NCBI GenBank assembly: GCA_030151725.1
Contig: JASLDD010000167.1
Span: 1 to 5,663 of the forward strand
Length of the DNA stretch: 5,663 bases
Direction: 5' to 3'
Source of the DNA: Solirubrobacteraceae bacterium
Lineage (GTDB): Bacteria > Actinomycetota > Thermoleophilia > Solirubrobacterales > Solirubrobacteraceae
Shown here piece by piece: positions 1 through 5,206 of this stretch. The translations under genes were made by a program, and so were the position numbers. The notes beneath the pieces are model-generated. The model was not told the DNA's origin. It saw nothing but the letters and a program-made list of their open reading frames with translations, and made no database searches. Positions within the stretch are counted from its first letter, which is position 1. Every line of letters starts with the position of its first letter.

Positions 1-924
1 GACGCTGCCGAGCCGCCGCTGCAGCTCGAGGTCGTCGACCTTGACGACGGCGCCGTCGATCTCGAAGTCGAGCTCGCCGCGACGCTGCTGCCACGACAGG
101 CACTGCGCGATCACCTGCTCCTCGCTGGCGAGCAACTTGATGTCGGGGTTGACGCGAAAGCCATGCTCGCGCAGCCACTGCAGGGCCTCCGAGTGCGCCT
201 TGAAGCTCAAGCCCTCCGTGACACCCACCTGGTAGGCCCAGATCGACAGCGGGCGCTTGGCCGCATCGGCGGGGTCGAGCTGCCGGATCGTGCCCGCGGC
301 GGAGTTGCGCGGATTCATGAACGTCGACTCGCCCGCTTCCGCACGACGCTCGTTCAGGGCGGTGAAGTCGGCCAGCGACATGTAGACCTCGCCGCGCACC
401 TCCACCAGCGCCGGCGCGTCCTCCACGCGCAGGGGGATCGCCCCGATCGTGCGTAGGTTGTGCGTCACGTCCTCGCCGATCTCCCCGTTGCCGCGCGTGG
501 CGCCGCGCTCGAGCACGCCGTCGCGATACAGGAGGCTGATCGCCAGCCCGTCGATCTTCGGCTCCACCACATACGTGAAGTCCGGCTCGGCGATCCCCTC
601 GCGGGCAAGGTGGTTGCGCATCCGCTCCACCCACGCCCGCAGCTCGTCCTCCGAGCGCACGTTGCCCAGCGAGAGCATCGGCTCGAGGTGCTTGACCTTC
701 TCCAGGCGCCCAACCGGCTCGCCTCCCACCCTGCGCGTCGGCGAGTCCGGCGTCTGCAGCTCCGGATGGTCGCGCTCGAGCGCGCGCAGCTCGTCCAGCA
801 GGCGGTCGTACTGATCGTCGCCGATCTCCGGATCGTCGAGTACGTAGTAGCGGTGGGAGTGGTGTTCGAGCTGCCTGCGCAGCTCAGCCGCCCGCTGCTC
901 CTGCGAGTCCTTCGCCGCGCTCAC
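1..924 (-). CDS. ligA: NAD-dependent DNA ligase LigA, N-terminal 308 residues (3' end outside window)
   Basis: The reverse strand is open from GTG at 924 to the window edge (308 codons). The enzyme seals nicks in replication and repair, using NAD+ as AMP donor. Domain Ia (about 1-70) has HRYYVLDDPEIGDDQYD (24-40), the NAD/NMN-binding motif. The adenylation domain has VEPKIDGLAISLLY (120-133) with K123 the AMP-accepting lysine, TRGNGEIGEDVT (143-154), EVRGEVYM (175-182), FMNPRNSAAGTIRQLD (202-217) and FEIDGAVVKVDD (287-298). The last adenylation motif, OB fold, zinc finger, HhH and BRCT domains must lie beyond position 1. The GTG overlaps the surE stop by 4 nt, has no clear Shine-Dalgarno and probably depends on reinitiation. 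No in-frame ATG occurs before residue 83, which is inside the protein. Confidence 0.96.
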   Translation of the reverse strand, partial: MSAAKDSQEQRAAELRRQLEHHSHRYYVLDDPEIGDDQYDRLLDELRALERDHPELQTPDSPTRRVGGEPVGRLEKVKHLEPMLSLGNVRSEDELRAWVERMRNHLAREGIAEPDFTYVVEPKIDGLAISLLYRDGVLERGATRGNGEIGEDVTHNLRTIGAIPLRVEDAPALVEVRGEVYMSLADFTALNERRAEAGESTFMNPRNSAAGTIRQLDPADAAKRPLSIWAYQVGVTEGLSFKAHSEALQWLREHGFRVNPDIKLLASEEQVIAQCLSWQQRRGELDFEIDGAVVKVDDLELQRRLGSV

Positions 925-1757
925 GAAACCGCGTCGTGAGCCGGCCTATCCGCAATCGGCGCAGCCAGCAGCCCCTCCAGGTTGAAGCGGCGCAGCGCAT
1001 CCAGGCTCGGACGATCCGTCAAATCGAAGTGAATCGGAGTGACCGCTATCCGCCCCGCAGCCACCGCCGCCAGGTCGGTGCCCGGCTCGTCTCGAAATCC
1101 CGGGTCAGAGCCATAGATCCAGTAGCGCCTGCGGTTCTCCTCCTCGCGGTCGAGTTTCAGCTCGTCGCGATAGATGCGCTTGCCGAGGCTCGTCACCTCT
1201 ACCCCCGACGGCTCCCCCGTAGGCACGTTCACGTTCAAAAGCGTTTTCGCCGGAAGCGGCACATCGTCGATGCGCTCCACTAGCCGCGCCACAAACGCGG
1301 CCGCAACCTCAAATCCAAAGCCACCGTGGAAGCGGTAGTCCAGCGCACCCGCGCCCGACTGCTGGGATACCGCGATTGCGGGCAAATCGAGGACCACACC
1401 CTCGAGCGCCGCCGCAACCGTGCCCGAGTAGGTGATGTCGTCGCCCAGGTTGGCCCCGTGGTTGATGCCCGCGACTACCAGGTCGGCCTTGAAGTCCTCG
1501 ATCACACCCAGGCTCGCCAAGCGCACGCAGTCCACCGGCGTGCCGTCCGTGGCATAGCCCACTGTGCCATCCTCGAAGGGGACCTCAGCCACCCACAGCG
1601 GCCTGCGCGTCGTGATCGAGCGCGCCATCGCCGAGCGGTTGCCGTCCGGCGCGATGACCGCCAGGCGCACATCCTCCAGGCCTACCAGCGCACGCCGCAT
1701 CGCCTGCAGGCCGTCGGCCTCGATCCCGTCGTCGTTTGTCAGGAGCACGTTGAGCAT
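921..1757 (-). CDS. surE: 5'/3'-nucleotidase SurE (acid phosphatase family)
   Basis: This 278-residue metal-dependent phosphatase removes phosphate from nucleoside monophosphates. The N-terminal MLNVLLTNDDGIEADGL carries the metal-binding D9-D10. APDGNRS (37-43) supplies the conserved S42, YATDGTPVDCVRL (68-80) is the family's GTP-x-DC motif, and INHGANLGDDITYSGTVAAA (98-117) supplies the fourth ligand N99. Also typical are LNVNVP (174-179) and GRIAVTPIHFDLTDRP (235-250). Length is within the family range. An in-frame ATG at 1883 would add 42 residues and overlap truA; those residues have no SurE character, so the ATG at 1757 is chosen. The TGA stop overlaps the ligA GTG start (GTGA), suggesting a surE-ligA translational pair. 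Physiologically, SurE is linked to stationary-phase survival and nucleotide turnover. Confidence 0.96.
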   Translation of the reverse strand: MLNVLLTNDDGIEADGLQAMRRALVGLEDVRLAVIAPDGNRSAMARSITTRRPLWVAEVPFEDGTVGYATDGTPVDCVRLASLGVIEDFKADLVVAGINHGANLGDDITYSGTVAAALEGVVLDLPAIAVSQQSGAGALDYRFHGGFGFEVAAAFVARLVERIDDVPLPAKTLLNVNVPTGEPSGVEVTSLGKRIYRDELKLDREEENRRRYWIYGSDPGFRDEPGTDLAAVAAGRIAVTPIHFDLTDRPSLDALRRFNLEGLLAAPIADRPAHDAVS

Positions 1758-1761
1758 TGCG

Positions 1762-1766
1762 CTTCC
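1762..1766 (-). promoter_or_regulatory. Ribosome binding site of surE
   Basis: GGAAG on the minus strand lies 4 nt before the ATG at 1757. It is modest in strength but is the only candidate at the position required by the conserved SurE N-terminus. The rest of the 91-nt truA-surE gap (1758-1848) shows no convincing promoter, terminator or hairpin beyond a short CAGGCCTG palindrome. Confidence 0.5.
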
Positions 1767-1848
1767 AGCATAGGGGTCGTTGCGGTCTTCGCGCGTGAAC
1801 GAGCTGGGCTCCAGGGCTGGTCGCAAAATGGGGCGTAGCTCAGGCCTG

Positions 1849-2586
1849 TCAGTCGTATGCCACCCGCGCCAGCGCCAGCCCATGCGCCGGCGCCGTGCGC
1901 CCCGCCTGCGAACGGGGTCTGCCCTCGAGCAGCTCCTTGAAGTGCTCCACCGTGGTCAGGCCCGCGCAGACATCCAGCATGGTGCCCACCAGCACACGAT
2001 TCATGTGGCGCAGGAACGTGTCCGCCTGGATCCAGAACTCAAGCAGCTCGCCTTCGATGCGCCATTCGGCGCGCAAGACGTCACGTATGAAGCGCGAATG
2101 TTCGGTCTCTGTGGGCGTGAATGCGGTGAAGTCGTGCCTGCCGAGCAGGGCCCCAGCGCACTCGTGCAGCACCTCGGCGTCCACAGGACCGGTCCACCAG
2201 AAGGCGCGCTTACGCTCCAGCACGCTGCGGGTGCGGCGCGCGAGCACGCGATAGCAGTAGGTCCTGCTGGTGGCGTTGCGGCGCGCGTCGAAGCCGTCGG
2301 GCGCCGGCTCTGAGGCGAGTACAGAGATGTCCTCGGGCAGCAGGCTGTTGAGGCGCAGCGGGTCGAGCGCCTCGTGCGCGTAGCTCGCCACCTGGGCCCA
2401 CGCGTGGACACCGCGATCGGTGCGTCCGGCGACGCTCAACTTGAGCGCTCTGCCGTCCGTGCCTGTGTCGCCGAGGATCAGGCGCAGCACGCGCTCGAGC
2501 TCCTCCTGCACGCTGCGCTCATCCGGCTGGCGTGCCCAGCCCGCGAAGTCCGTGCCGTCGTATTCGAGCGTGAGCTTGGTGATCAC
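1849..2586 (-). CDS. truA: tRNA pseudouridine(38-40) synthase TruA
   Basis: With the GTG start this is a 245-residue cytoplasmic enzyme that isomerises uridines 38-40 of the tRNA anticodon arm to pseudouridine. Motifs are KLTLEYDGTDFAGWARQ (4-20), the catalytic-Asp motif AGRTDRGVHA (53-62, D57 the nucleophile), FDARRNATSRTYCYRV (99-114), LLGRHDFTAF (147-156), FLRHMNRVLVG (191-201, usually HMVR) and the C-terminal AGRTAPAHGLALARV (228-242). Initiation at GTG 2586 gives the family's normal short N-terminus and has a good GGAGAG site. ATG 2607 would add 7 residues and TTG 2637 would add 17. The gene follows rplQ as in many Gram-positive bacteria, so co-transcription with the ribosomal operon is likely. 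The function is confident; the start is moderately so. Confidence 0.96.
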   Translation of the reverse strand: MITKLTLEYDGTDFAGWARQPDERSVQEELERVLRLILGDTGTDGRALKLSVAGRTDRGVHAWAQVASYAHEALDPLRLNSLLPEDISVLASEPAPDGFDARRNATSRTYCYRVLARRTRSVLERKRAFWWTGPVDAEVLHECAGALLGRHDFTAFTPTETEHSRFIRDVLRAEWRIEGELLEFWIQADTFLRHMNRVLVGTMLDVCAGLTTVEHFKELLEGRPRSQAGRTAPAHGLALARVAYD

Positions 2587-2591
2587 GCGCG

Positions 2592-2597
2592 CTCTCC
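2592..2597 (-). promoter_or_regulatory. Ribosome binding site deciding the truA start
   Basis: GGAGAG on the minus strand is followed by 5 nt and then GTG at 2586. The alternatives are a TTG at 2637, overlapping the rplQ stop, and an ATG at 2607. Neither has a properly spaced Shine-Dalgarno. Confidence 0.65.
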
Positions 2598-2608
2598 GAA
2601 TATCCATC

Positions 2609-2627
2609 CTCGCGGCATCGCCGCGAG
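2609..2627 (-). other. Perfect 8-bp stem-loop between rplQ and truA
   Basis: CTCGCGGC (2609-2616) and GCCGCGAG (2620-2627) form a perfect 8-bp stem with a 3-nt loop. It starts 6 nt after the rplQ stop and ends one base before an ATG at 2607. The RNA after it has no U-run, so it is not a typical terminator. It would sequester the AGG directly in front of that ATG, one reason to prefer the GTG at 2586 as the truA start. Confidence 0.55.
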
Positions 2628-2633
2628 CGGCAC

Positions 2634-2987
2634 TCAAACGAGCTCTATGAAGACCATCTCGGTCGAATCGCTGCGACGCGGCCCCAGCTTCAGGATGCGC
2701 GTGTAGCCTCCCGGCCGCTCCGCATAGCGGGGCGCCACCTCCGCGAACAGCTTGTGGACCGCGAACTTGTCCTGGGAGAGAGTCGAGAGCGCCTGCCTGC
2801 GCGCGTGCAGATCGCCACGCTTGGCCAGCGTGATCAATTTCTCGATCTCCGGCTTGACCGCCTTGGCCTTGGCCTCCGTGGTCTTGATCCGCTCGTGCTC
2901 GATCAGCTCCTTGCTCAGGTTCATGAGCAAGGACTTGCGGTGAGCCGAATCGCGGCTGAGCTTGTGTTTTGTCTTCTTGTGGCGCAT
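2634..2987 (-). CDS. rplQ: 50S ribosomal protein L17
   Basis: This 117-residue large-subunit protein lies near the peptide exit tunnel opening. The family pattern is clear: an MRHKK start, the KLSRDSAHRKSLLMNL stretch (9-24), LIEHERIKTTEAKAKAVKP (28-46), EKLITLAKRGDLHARRQAL (49-67), the VHKLF segment (77-81), APRYAERPGGYTRILKLG (85-102), then PRRSDSTEMVFIELV to the end. The length is that of the short bacterial L17 without a C-terminal extension. The ATG is fixed by the conserved N-terminus, yet the preceding bases (CCACATTCACC) contain no recognisable Shine-Dalgarno. This is unlike rpsD and rpoA. It may have its own leader or promoter in the structured gap upstream. truA follows. Confidence 0.97.
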   Translation of the reverse strand: MRHKKTKHKLSRDSAHRKSLLMNLSKELIEHERIKTTEAKAKAVKPEIEKLITLAKRGDLHARRQALSTLSQDKFAVHKLFAEVAPRYAERPGGYTRILKLGPRRSDSTEMVFIELV

Positions 2988-3038
2988 GGTGAATGTGGTG
3001 TGGGGGACCGACAGTCTAGGCCAGAGTGGGAGCCGGTG

Positions 3039-3105
3039 CTCTGTATGTATTCGCCCCCGCGGTTCTGTATAACCATGGCTATACAGAGTCCGCAGAGTGA
3101 ATACA
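3039..3105 (-). repeat. Nested inverted repeat with alternative pairings, rpoA-rplQ gap
   Basis: Three nested complementary pairs are visible. The outer pair is TGTATTC (3046-3052) with GAATACA (3099-3105). The middle pair is GCGG (3059-3062) with CCGC (3090-3093). The inner pair is TCTGTATA (3064-3071) with TATACAGA (3080-3087) around ACCATGGC, itself nearly palindromic. As DNA, the core is a 22-24 bp dyad broken only by an A·C mismatch. CTCTGTAT (3039-3046) could instead pair with ATACAGAG (3081-3088), an 8-bp stem that excludes the inner one. The hexamer CAGAGT also occurs three times, at 3022, 3084 and 3093. The composition is visibly less GC-rich than the flanking genes. It could be a dimeric operator, a switching RNA leader for rplQ, or a small dispersed repeat. 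The sequence alone does not decide. Confidence 0.7.
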
Positions 3106-3106
3106 A
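3078..3106 (-). promoter_or_regulatory. Candidate promoter for rplQ (weak)
   Basis: On the minus strand TTGTAT (3106-3101) and TATAGC (3083-3078) are separated by exactly 17 nt. Each matches four of six bases of the sigma-70-type consensus hexamers. Transcription from here would start near 3071-3072, giving a leader of about 85 nt for rplQ. The -10 element falls in one arm of the inverted repeat, the arrangement expected for an operator. The AT-rich arms could produce such matches by chance, so confidence is low. Confidence 0.25.
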
Positions 3107-3109
3107 GGC

Positions 3110-4087
3110 TCAGTCCTGACGCAGGTTCAACCCCCGCGCGTGGAGAGTTTCGATGACCTCGTCGATCGACTTTTTGCCGAAGTTGGGGATCGCGTTGAGC
3201 TCCGCCTCGGACTTGGAGATGAGGTCGCCCACCGTCTGGATGCCGGCCCGCTTGAGGCAGTTGTATGAGCGCACGCCAAGCTCGAGCTCCTCGATCAGGA
3301 TCCCGAACTCCTCGCCCTGCAGCGCCGCCTGGGGGCCGCCGCCACCGACTGCCAGGCCGTGCCCGTCGAGCTGTCCGCCGGGGGTGGCGCGCAGCTCCTG
3401 GATGCGGTCGGCGTCCGTGAAGATCGCAAGCTGTGAGATCAACAGCTCGGCCGCCTCGCGCAACGCTGCCTGGGGGTCGATCGAGCCGTCCGTCTCGATG
3501 TCCAGGGTGAGCTTGTCGAAGTCCGTCTTCTGCCCCACACGAGCCTGCTCCACGGCGTAGGCAACGCGACGCACAGGAGAGAAGATCGAGTCGATCGGGA
3601 TCACGCCGATGGGCTGATCGGCCGACTTGTTCTCCTCCGCCGGGCGGTAGCCACGGCCACGACCGATCGTCATGTACAGCTCGAGCTTCGTTTTCTTCTC
3701 GAGCGTTGCGATGTGCAGGTCGGGGTTCAGGATCTCGACGCCCGCGGGCAGGTCGATGTCCTTGGCGGTGATGTCGCCCGGGCCGGTGACCACCAGCGGC
3801 GCCTCCACCTCGCTGGCGTCGGAGTGCATCCGGCAGACCACGCCCTTGAGGTTCAAGACGATGTCGGTCACGTCCTCCTTGACGCCCTGGATCGTGGAGA
3901 ACTCGTGGGCCACGCCCTCGATGCGCACGCTCGTGACGGCTGCGCCGGCGAGCGAGGAGAGCAGTACGCGGCGCAGCGAGTTACCGAAGGTGTAGCCAAA
4001 ACCGCGATCGAGAGGCTCGATCGTGAAGGTGCCGCGGTTCTGCTCCACCGACTCGCTTGTGATCCGGGGGATTTGGAAGTCGAGCAT
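3110..4087 (-). CDS. rpoA: DNA-directed RNA polymerase subunit alpha
   Basis: This 325-residue alpha subunit dimerises to start RNA polymerase assembly and contacts promoters and activators through its C-terminal domain. The N-terminal domain (about 1-230) has the diagnostic FTIEPLDRGFGYTFGNSLRRVLLSS (21-45), IEGVAHEFSTIQGVKEDVTDIVLNLK (56-81), an IGRGRGYRPAEENK region (141-154) and IDSIFSPVRRVAY (165-177). The linker (about 232-258) is Gly-rich. The C-terminal domain contains LELGVRSYNCLKRAGI (268-283), where R273 aligns with the UP-element-contacting Arg of E. coli alpha, and PNFGKKSIDEV (301-311), the helix-hairpin-helix region. The tail ends after NLRQD. The ATG at 4087 is chosen from its AGGA site and family N-terminus. 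rplQ follows after 122 nt, an unusually structured gap for this pair. Confidence 0.98.
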   Translation of the reverse strand: MLDFQIPRITSESVEQNRGTFTIEPLDRGFGYTFGNSLRRVLLSSLAGAAVTSVRIEGVAHEFSTIQGVKEDVTDIVLNLKGVVCRMHSDASEVEAPLVVTGPGDITAKDIDLPAGVEILNPDLHIATLEKKTKLELYMTIGRGRGYRPAEENKSADQPIGVIPIDSIFSPVRRVAYAVEQARVGQKTDFDKLTLDIETDGSIDPQAALREAAELLISQLAIFTDADRIQELRATPGGQLDGHGLAVGGGGPQAALQGEEFGILIEELELGVRSYNCLKRAGIQTVGDLISKSEAELNAIPNFGKKSIDEVIETLHARGLNLRQD

Positions 4088-4092
4088 GAGAG

Positions 4093-4096
4093 TCCT
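4093..4096 (-). promoter_or_regulatory. Ribosome binding site of rpoA
   Basis: AGGA on the minus strand is followed by CTCTC (5 nt) and then ATG at 4087. This decides the start against an in-frame upstream ATG at 4117, which would add ten residues (MRHQNDVRTL) absent from the family and would lie inside the hairpin region. Confidence 0.75.
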
Positions 4097-4116
4097 AACG
4101 TCGTTTTGGTGTCGCA

Positions 4117-4137
4117 CCGGCGTCGCAGAGACGCCGG
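4117..4137 (-). other. Perfect 8-bp stem-loop in the rpoA leader
   Basis: CCGGCGTC (4117-4124) pairs perfectly with GACGCCGG (4130-4137) around a 5-nt loop. It ends 29 nt before the rpoA ATG and just downstream, in transcription order, of the 4145-4172 hairpin. The sequence that follows on the RNA is TGCGACACCAAAACG, not a U-tract, so intrinsic termination is unlikely. A role in mRNA processing, stability or regulation of rpoA translation is possible but unproven. Confidence 0.5.
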
Positions 4138-4144
4138 CTCTGAA

Positions 4145-4172
4145 GTGCAGCCGCCCCGCCGGGGCGCCGCAC
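4145..4172 (-). other. GC-rich stem-loop after rpsD
   Basis: An inverted repeat lies 14 nt past the rpsD stop. The inner stem is CGCCCC (4152-4157) against GGGGCG (4161-4166) with a 3-nt loop. The outer stem is GTGC (4145-4148) against GCAC (4169-4172), separated from the inner stem by a small asymmetric interior loop. No U-run follows on the transcribed strand, so it does not look like an intrinsic terminator. It may stabilise or mark a processing point between rpsD and rpoA, but this is inference. Confidence 0.5.
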
Positions 4173-4186
4173 GGGCAAATTTCCTA

Positions 4187-4807
4187 CTACTTCGAGTACA
4201 GCTCGACGATGAGCTGCTCCTGCACCGGTGCAGCGACCTCGCGCCGCTCCGGCTTGCGCAGCACCTTGGCCGACAGCGACTCGTGATCGGCCTGCAGCCA
4301 CGCGGGAATCTGTCCGGTGAGCTCAGTGGCGTCTCTGACCACCTGGGTGGCGGGTGTCTCCGCCTTGATCATGATGACGTCGCCCGGGCGCACCTGGTAG
4401 CTGGGGATGTTGACCCGCCGGCCGTTGACCATCCAGTGGCCGTGGCGGATCAGCTGACGCGATTGGCGGCGCGAGGCCGCAAAGCCAAGCCGCACAAGCA
4501 CGTTGTCAAGTCTGCACTCCAGCAGCGCGAGCAGGTTCTCGCCGGTGATGCCGTCCTGGCGCGAAGCCTTCACGTAGTAGCCGTGGAACTGCTTCTCAAG
4601 CACGCCGTAGTAGCGGCGCGCCTTCTGCTTCTCGCGCAGCTGCACCCGGTACTCGCTCTGTTTCATGCGCCCGCGCCCATGCTCTCCCGGCGGGTATGCG
4701 CGACGCTCCACGCCGCACTTGTCCGTCAGGCAGCGCTCGCCCTTGAGGAACAGCTTCTGGCCCTCGCGCCGGCACTGCTTGCACTGGGGGCTTGTGTCTC
4801 TAGCCAT
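4187..4807 (-). CDS. rpsD: 30S ribosomal protein S4 (zinc-binding Cys4 form)
   Basis: This 206-residue primary 16S rRNA-binding protein nucleates assembly of the 30S body. In many bacteria it also autoregulates the alpha operon. The N-terminal region has four cysteines, C9, C12, C26 and C31 (CKQC ... RCLTDKC), matching the zinc-binding S4 type known from Thermus rather than the Cys-free type. The Thermus-like YPPGEHG (38-44) and LREKQKARRYYG (57-68) follow. The S4 RNA-binding domain spans about 96-155: LECRLDNVLVRLGFA, SRRQSRQLIRHGHWMVNGRRV, then PSYQVRPGD. The C-terminus EQLIVELYSK is canonical. It starts with ATG, 3 nt after the rpsK stop, and ends with two in-frame TAG codons in tandem. 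No S4-binding pseudoknot of the Escherichia coli type can be claimed from this window. Confidence 0.98.
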   Translation of the reverse strand: MARDTSPQCKQCRREGQKLFLKGERCLTDKCGVERRAYPPGEHGRGRMKQSEYRVQLREKQKARRYYGVLEKQFHGYYVKASRQDGITGENLLALLECRLDNVLVRLGFAASRRQSRQLIRHGHWMVNGRRVNIPSYQVRPGDVIMIKAETPATQVVRDATELTGQIPAWLQADHESLSAKVLRKPERREVAAPVQEQLIVELYSK

Positions 4808-4810
4808 TGG

Positions 4811-5206
4811 TTAGACCCTCCGCCGCTTGCGTGGGCGACATCCGTTGTGCGCCTGGGGGGTGACGTCCTTGACGCCCGTGACTTCCAGACCCGCCGCCTG
4901 CAGCGAGCGGATCGCAGTCTCGCGACCGGAGCCGGGGCCCTTGACGTAGACCTCCACCTTCTGCAGGCCCTGTTCGAGGCCCTTGCGGGCGGCCGCATCG
5001 GCGGTCACCTGAGCGGCGAACGGGGTCGACTTGCGCGAGCCCTTGAAGCCGGCGCCGCCTGCCGACTCCCAGGCGATGACGTTGCCCTGGGTGTCTGTCA
5101 GCGAGACGATCGTGTTGTTGAACGAAGTCTTGATGTGCGCCTGGCCGACCGGGATGTTCTTTTTCGGCTTGCGCCGACCACGGGCGCGTTTGGGAGCTGG
5201 GGGCAC
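4811..5206 (-). CDS. rpsK: 30S ribosomal protein S11
   Basis: This 131-residue protein of the small-subunit platform binds 16S rRNA near the decoding region, close to S6/S18. Family motifs are clear: a basic N-terminal arm (RRKPKKNIP, residues 11-19), GQAHIKTSFNNTIVSLTD (21-38), WESAGGAGFKGSRKSTPFAAQ (46-66), VEVYVKGPGSGRE (84-96) and the C-terminal DVTPQAHNGCRPRKRRRV (114-131). The usual family ending is PHNGCRPPKRRR, so residues 119 and 125 differ slightly from consensus. The start is GTG overlapping the rpsM stop by one base. No strong Shine-Dalgarno is visible upstream (AAGAAG only), so initiation probably relies on coupling to rpsM. The 3' end provides the ribosome binding site of rpsD. 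Confidence 0.97.
   Translation of the reverse strand: MPPAPKRARGRRKPKKNIPVGQAHIKTSFNNTIVSLTDTQGNVIAWESAGGAGFKGSRKSTPFAAQVTADAAARKGLEQGLQKVEVYVKGPGSGRETAIRSLQAAGLEVTGVKDVTPQAHNGCRPRKRRRV
4816..4821 (-). promoter_or_regulatory. Ribosome binding site of rpsD, inside the rpsK 3' end
   Basis: On the minus strand GGAGGG is followed by 8 nt and then the rpsD ATG. It lies within the last Arg-Arg-Val codons of rpsK, so translation of rpsK runs through the rpsD initiation region. It is one of the strongest Shine-Dalgarno sequences in the window. Confidence 0.8.

Noticed and set aside
460..939. Plus-strand open frame of 159 codons opposite ligA
   Set aside because: The minus strand encodes an unmistakable LigA with all expected motifs here; the plus-strand frame is its shadow.
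1326..1838. Plus-strand open frame of 170 codons
   Set aside because: It is antisense to surE, with low-complexity Arg/His/Ala-rich translation and no recognisable motif or ribosome binding site.
1758..1883. N-terminal extension of SurE from the ATG at 1883
   Set aside because: The extra 42 residues overlap the truA 3' end, have no SurE similarity, and the conserved family N-terminus starts at the ATG at 1757.
3065..3086. Resemblance of the palindrome arms (CTGTATA/TATACAG) to an E. coli-type LexA box
   Set aside because: The CTG-to-CAG spacing is 16 nt instead of 10, and actinobacterial LexA recognises a different GAAC/GTTC motif.
2921..3106. Small minus-strand frame (61 codons, TTG start) filling the rpoA-rplQ gap and entering rplQ
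   Set aside because: It has no ribosome binding site, overlaps rplQ out of frame, and its composition follows the inverted repeat. I cannot exclude a leader peptide from the ATG at 3076 but see no support for one.
4117..4172. Intrinsic terminator between rpsD and rpoA
   Set aside because: The stems are strong, but no U-rich tract follows either one on the transcribed strand, and termination here would cut off rpoA.
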